A DNA stretch of 46,584 nucleotides from an uncultured Methylococcaceae bacterium (GTDB taxonomy: Bacteria > Pseudomonadota > Gammaproteobacteria > Methylococcales > Methylococcaceae): positions 1 through 46,584 of the forward strand of contig CAIZPP010000019.1 in assembly GCA_903934875.1 (NCBI GenBank). The letters are read 5' to 3'. Of this stretch, positions 44,403 to 46,584 are shown in pieces. The notes under the pieces are model-generated. The model was given only the letters and a program-made list of their open reading frames with translations, was not told where the DNA came from and searched no databases. The translations under genes were made by a program, and so were the position numbers. Position 1 is the stretch's first letter; each line of letters starts with the position of its first letter.

Positions 44403-45134
44403 ATGATTGAAACCAAACAGACGACCACGCTGGGCAGATTGCCTATCCATTACCGGGTGTTGTTCACCGGCTTTCTGCTGGTAATCGGCATCGGGCTGAT
44501 GATGGCGGGGGCGCAGATCATGCTGACCCACGGCATGGCAGACGGCAAACCGGGTTTGTCCAAGGAAGACATTGTCTATAGCTACTATGGCAACCGCTCC
44601 GGCTCCAAACTGGAAGCCGCCCTGACCGGCAAAATGAAATCCAAAGCGCCCGACGATGTGCGCTTTACCTTGATCCAATGGGCACGCGACGAGGCACCGA
44701 TGGACCAATGGGACAAGGTTGGGCCATTATTGCAAAAAAATTGCGGCAACTGCCACGACGAGGAATCTGGCTTGGTGCAAGTGGCCAAACCGGAAGTGGC
44801 CAAACAACTGGCCGAAGTCGATCACGGTGCCAGTATCTCGGGTCTGACGCGGGTTTCCCATATCCATCTGTTTGGCATTAGTTTCATTTTCATGTTTGTG
44901 GGTTGGATATTCGCCATGACCCAGTTCAATCAGCGCTGGAAGCTGATTCTGATCGCAACCCCATTTGTGTTTTTGATTGTGGACATTCTGTCTTGGTGGC
45001 TGACAAAATTCTGGCCCGAATTTGCTTGGCTTACCATGATAGGCGGCTTTGGCTATAGTTTGGCATCCACCGTGATGATCATGACATCCCTAGCCCAAAT
45101 GTGGTTGCCTCGCTGGACTGACGGGGACTGGTAA
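44403..45134 (+). CDS. Membrane-bound monoheme c protein of the conduit cluster
   Basis: A 243-residue protein, not assigned to a named family. TM1 ~18-40 is followed by a periplasmic part with one heme site CGNCH (114-118), then three more TM helices (~152-172, 180-202, 206-232). TM2 begins SHIHLFGISF, with His153 and His155 as possible b-heme or quinone-site residues. The topology suggests a quinol-linked inner-membrane protein that could connect the quinone pool to the decaheme cytochrome, in the role CymA plays elsewhere; this is inference from the neighbours. It starts 9 bases after the MtrB-type gene. A hairpin follows. Confidence 0.75.
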   Translation: MIETKQTTTLGRLPIHYRVLFTGFLLVIGIGLMMAGAQIMLTHGMADGKPGLSKEDIVYSYYGNRSGSKLEAALTGKMKSKAPDDVRFTLIQWARDEAPMDQWDKVGPLLQKNCGNCHDEESGLVQVAKPEVAKQLAEVDHGASISGLTRVSHIHLFGISFIFMFVGWIFAMTQFNQRWKLILIATPFVFLIVDILSWWLTKFWPEFAWLTMIGGFGYSLASTVMIMTSLAQMWLPRWTDGDW

Positions 45135-45164
45135 TCGGTAAGACATACAAATCCACAATACTAC

Positions 45165-45191
45165 TGCCGGAACCTCCCATTGGTTCCGGCA
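45165..45191 (+). terminator. Stem-loop after the conduit operon
   Basis: TGCCGGAACC (45165-45174) and GGTTCCGGCA (45182-45191) form a 10-bp stem with a 7-base loop, 30 bases after the last stop. No strong U-run follows, so termination may be partial. Confidence 0.65.
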
Positions 45192-45286
45192 ATTCTGAAA
45201 TTCCCCCCAAATACCTGCAATTGTTTCTCACTTCGCGTATATTAAACCTGTAGGCTGCTTACCAGCAGTCGCGGGTTTCATTCCAA

Positions 45287-45413
45287 CTTACAGCGTTTTT
45301 ATCTTAACAAAGGATAATAATAAAGGACGCTAAAGTAAACCATCTTGTGTGTATGTGCTTTGCAACATGATATAACTCAACAAGTAACTCATCGATATTA
45401 AAAACGCTGTAAG
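45287..45413 (-). repeat. MITE-A copy 3
   Basis: Ends CTTACAGCGTTTTTAT and ATTAAAAACGCTGTAAG are near-perfect inverted repeats bounding 127 bp. Best match is copy 2 (19066-19190) on the opposite strand. It ends 19 bases before the RquA-like gene. Confidence 0.88.
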
Positions 45414-45432
45414 GTAACGAGGTAATTAAATC

Positions 45433-46218
45433 ATGTCAAGTTCAATTGTGGGTATGGCTTTCAGCGCACTGGTCTGCGTGGGGCTTGGATATTTCTTTTT
45501 AGTAACTAGGGGAGCGCTGATTGCCAATACTTTTGTACCTCGCGCACAAGACAGGTTCCATGTTTATTGGGTTTATTCCAATATGGGACTGATTAAATTC
45601 TCTGACAGGAAAACTTGGGTGGCGGCGGTATTACTGTTCCAGTATGATCGCTTGGTCGACAGGGTCGTCAGCGAAATCAAGCGGGCATCGGTCAAAGGCA
45701 AGACAGTGCTGATGACCTCTTGCGCTTTCGGCGATGTAATGCCAAAGGTAGTAAAAACCTTAATCAGAGGTGGGGCGGAGCATATTTGCATCACCGACCT
45801 TATCAACAACGAATTGATTCACGCGGGAAAAAAACTCAAAGACTTTCAGGGTAAGTTCGATCTTGCCGAGGCGGATGCCACCTGCATGCCAAACGAGGAT
45901 GGCACTGTCGATATCAATCTGATTTTCTTTTTATTCCATGAACTGCCCGATGCAAGCAAGGCGCTTGCCTTCAGCGAAGCCGCGCGCCTGACTGCGCCCG
46001 GTGGCAAACTCATCATCGCGGAGTTTCACCGACCGCGCAAGAGGATAATGCGTATGCTGGGGCGTCTGTACTTCACTGTGTTTGAGCCTTTTGCGCTCAG
46101 CATGTGGGGGCGGTACGATCCCGTGCATTGCCTCGAAAGCATGGGGGGGTGGACGTGTGAGCGTGCAACGTATTTTTTCGGCAACTTCCAAGTTGTGACC
46201 GCGACGAAATCAGCATAA
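45433..46218 (+). CDS. RquA-like class I SAM-fold protein (possible rhodoquinone synthesis)
   Basis: A 261-residue protein. One TM helix (~7-29) anchors the N-terminus. The rest is a SAM-methyltransferase fold whose motif I reads VLMTSCAFGDVMPKVV (no GxGxG), with FFLFHELPD, APGGKLIIAEFHRPRK and LGRLYFTVFEPFALSMW. These segments resemble RquA, which converts ubiquinone to rhodoquinone (YGD motif, FLLHELP, DYHRP in the family as I recall it). GAGG precedes the ATG. It lies after the electron-conduit genes and between inverted MITE-A copies 3 and 4. It could instead be another quinone or lipid methyltransferase. Confidence 0.65.
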   Translation: MSSSIVGMAFSALVCVGLGYFFLVTRGALIANTFVPRAQDRFHVYWVYSNMGLIKFSDRKTWVAAVLLFQYDRLVDRVVSEIKRASVKGKTVLMTSCAFGDVMPKVVKTLIRGGAEHICITDLINNELIHAGKKLKDFQGKFDLAEADATCMPNEDGTVDINLIFFLFHELPDASKALAFSEAARLTAPGGKLIIAEFHRPRKRIMRMLGRLYFTVFEPFALSMWGRYDPVHCLESMGGWTCERATYFFGNFQVVTATKSA

Positions 46219-46236
46219 GGACAGACCGACTCGGTT

Positions 46237-46360
46237 TTACAGCATTTTCAACATCAAAGAGTTACTTGATAGCTAGAATGAAAGGGCAAGATATTCAGTT
46301 AACTTGAAACGTTAGCTGAATATCCTTTATTAAGTATATTTTAAAGATGAAAATGCTGTA
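46237..46360 (+). repeat. MITE-A copy 4
   Basis: 124 bp with inverted ends TTACAGCATTTTCAACATC and GATGAAAATGCTGTA. Its first 73 bases are the near-exact reverse complement of the window start (1-74). It begins 18 bases after the RquA-like stop codon. Confidence 0.88.
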
Positions 46361-46439
46361 CATAAAGATATCCCCATGCTTAACATACCCTTTTCAGAAA
46401 TGTATGCCAACCAATCATTTAAACGCGTATAATAATGCA

Positions 46440-46584
46440 CTAATGGGCTTCACTCAACGCGGTAAGCCGCAACAGGCGTGTTCCGCCGCTGACCCGAAGA
46501 TGGGCTTGCAGGTCGGGGAAGCTTGCAACGTCCTCGAAGCCCGCAGCTTGCAACAATTCTCTTGACTTGTCTGCCTGCTCATAA
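46440..46584 (-). CDS. prmC: 3' end of probable prmC (release-factor glutamine methyltransferase), partial
   Basis: The minus strand is open from the window edge to a TAG at 46440-46442 and reads YEQADKSRELLQAAGFEDVA then SFPDLQAHLRVSGG and a short tail. This matches the C-terminus of PrmC/HemK-type methyltransferases (GYxQxxxVxxLLxxAGF ... DLxGxxRV). Only 47 codons are inside the window, so the catalytic NPPY motif cannot be checked. Confidence 0.65.
   Translation of the reverse strand, partial: YEQADKSRELLQAAGFEDVASFPDLQAHLRVSGGTRLLRLTALSEAH

Noticed and set aside
46347-46565. 72-codon plus-strand open frame at the window end
   Set aside because: It runs across MITE-A copy 4 and antisense to the probable prmC 3' end; no similarity.

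Overview
This 46.6 kb window looks chromosomal and gammaproteobacterial. It carries aconitase B, GltX followed by tRNA-Ala and tRNA-Glu, a BtuB-type receptor behind a cobalamin riboswitch, and a DmsE/MtrB-type outer-membrane electron conduit. The gene mix (KaiB/KaiC-like proteins, giant CheB/CheR-GGDEF-EAL proteins, decaheme conduit, many toxin-antitoxin pairs and short palindromic repeats) would suit a Methylococcales-type bacterium, but no marker here proves it.

Layout: (1) 1-2033 is repeat-rich: two MITE-like elements, a PIN toxin/antitoxin pair and an internally deleted mntA-hepT remnant. (2) 2034-8713 is a compact plus-strand operon: a 1550-residue CheB-CheR-coiled coil-PAS-GGDEF-EAL protein, a double-domain KaiC-like ATPase and a KaiB-like protein. 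(3) 9497-17002 holds a luciferase-like monooxygenase, an AT-rich TIR-TPR gene, an RmlA-like nucleotidyltransferase, an FAD oxidoreductase, a formyltransferase and a DegT aminotransferase. The last three overlap and are probably co-translated, suggesting synthesis of an N-formylated or amino-modified metabolite or sugar. (4) 17143-20790 holds two more toxin-antitoxin pairs (UPF0175/DUF3368 and an intact MntA/HepT), a histone-deacetylase-family hydrolase and a retropepsin-like protein. (5) 20969-29856 is core-like: acnB, an orphan antitoxin, btuB with its riboswitch, a PAS-GGDEF-hemerythrin protein, gltX with a displaced second 3' tail, and two tRNAs. (6) 29893-39809, minus strand, is a type I restriction-modification island: hsdM, an embedded antitoxin/PIN pair, hsdS, a REP-associated transposase and a broken hsdR, then a YgjP-like metallopeptidase. 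Palindromic repeats have spread through this island, including in frame inside hsdM and inside the transposase gene. (7) 40158-46218 is an electron-transfer cluster: monoheme cytochrome c, decaheme cytochrome, MtrB/PioB-type porin, membrane c-heme protein, and a RquA-like (rhodoquinone synthesis) methyltransferase-fold protein between two inverted MITEs. The window ends in the 3' end of a probable prmC on the minus strand.

The most promising systems are the Kai-like/c-di-GMP operon (the KaiC homologue keeps the Ser-Thr pair at the clock phosphosite), the conduit cluster with its RquA-like neighbour, and the transposase/repeat invasion of the restriction operon. Functions are inferred from sequence motifs only; no database search was possible.
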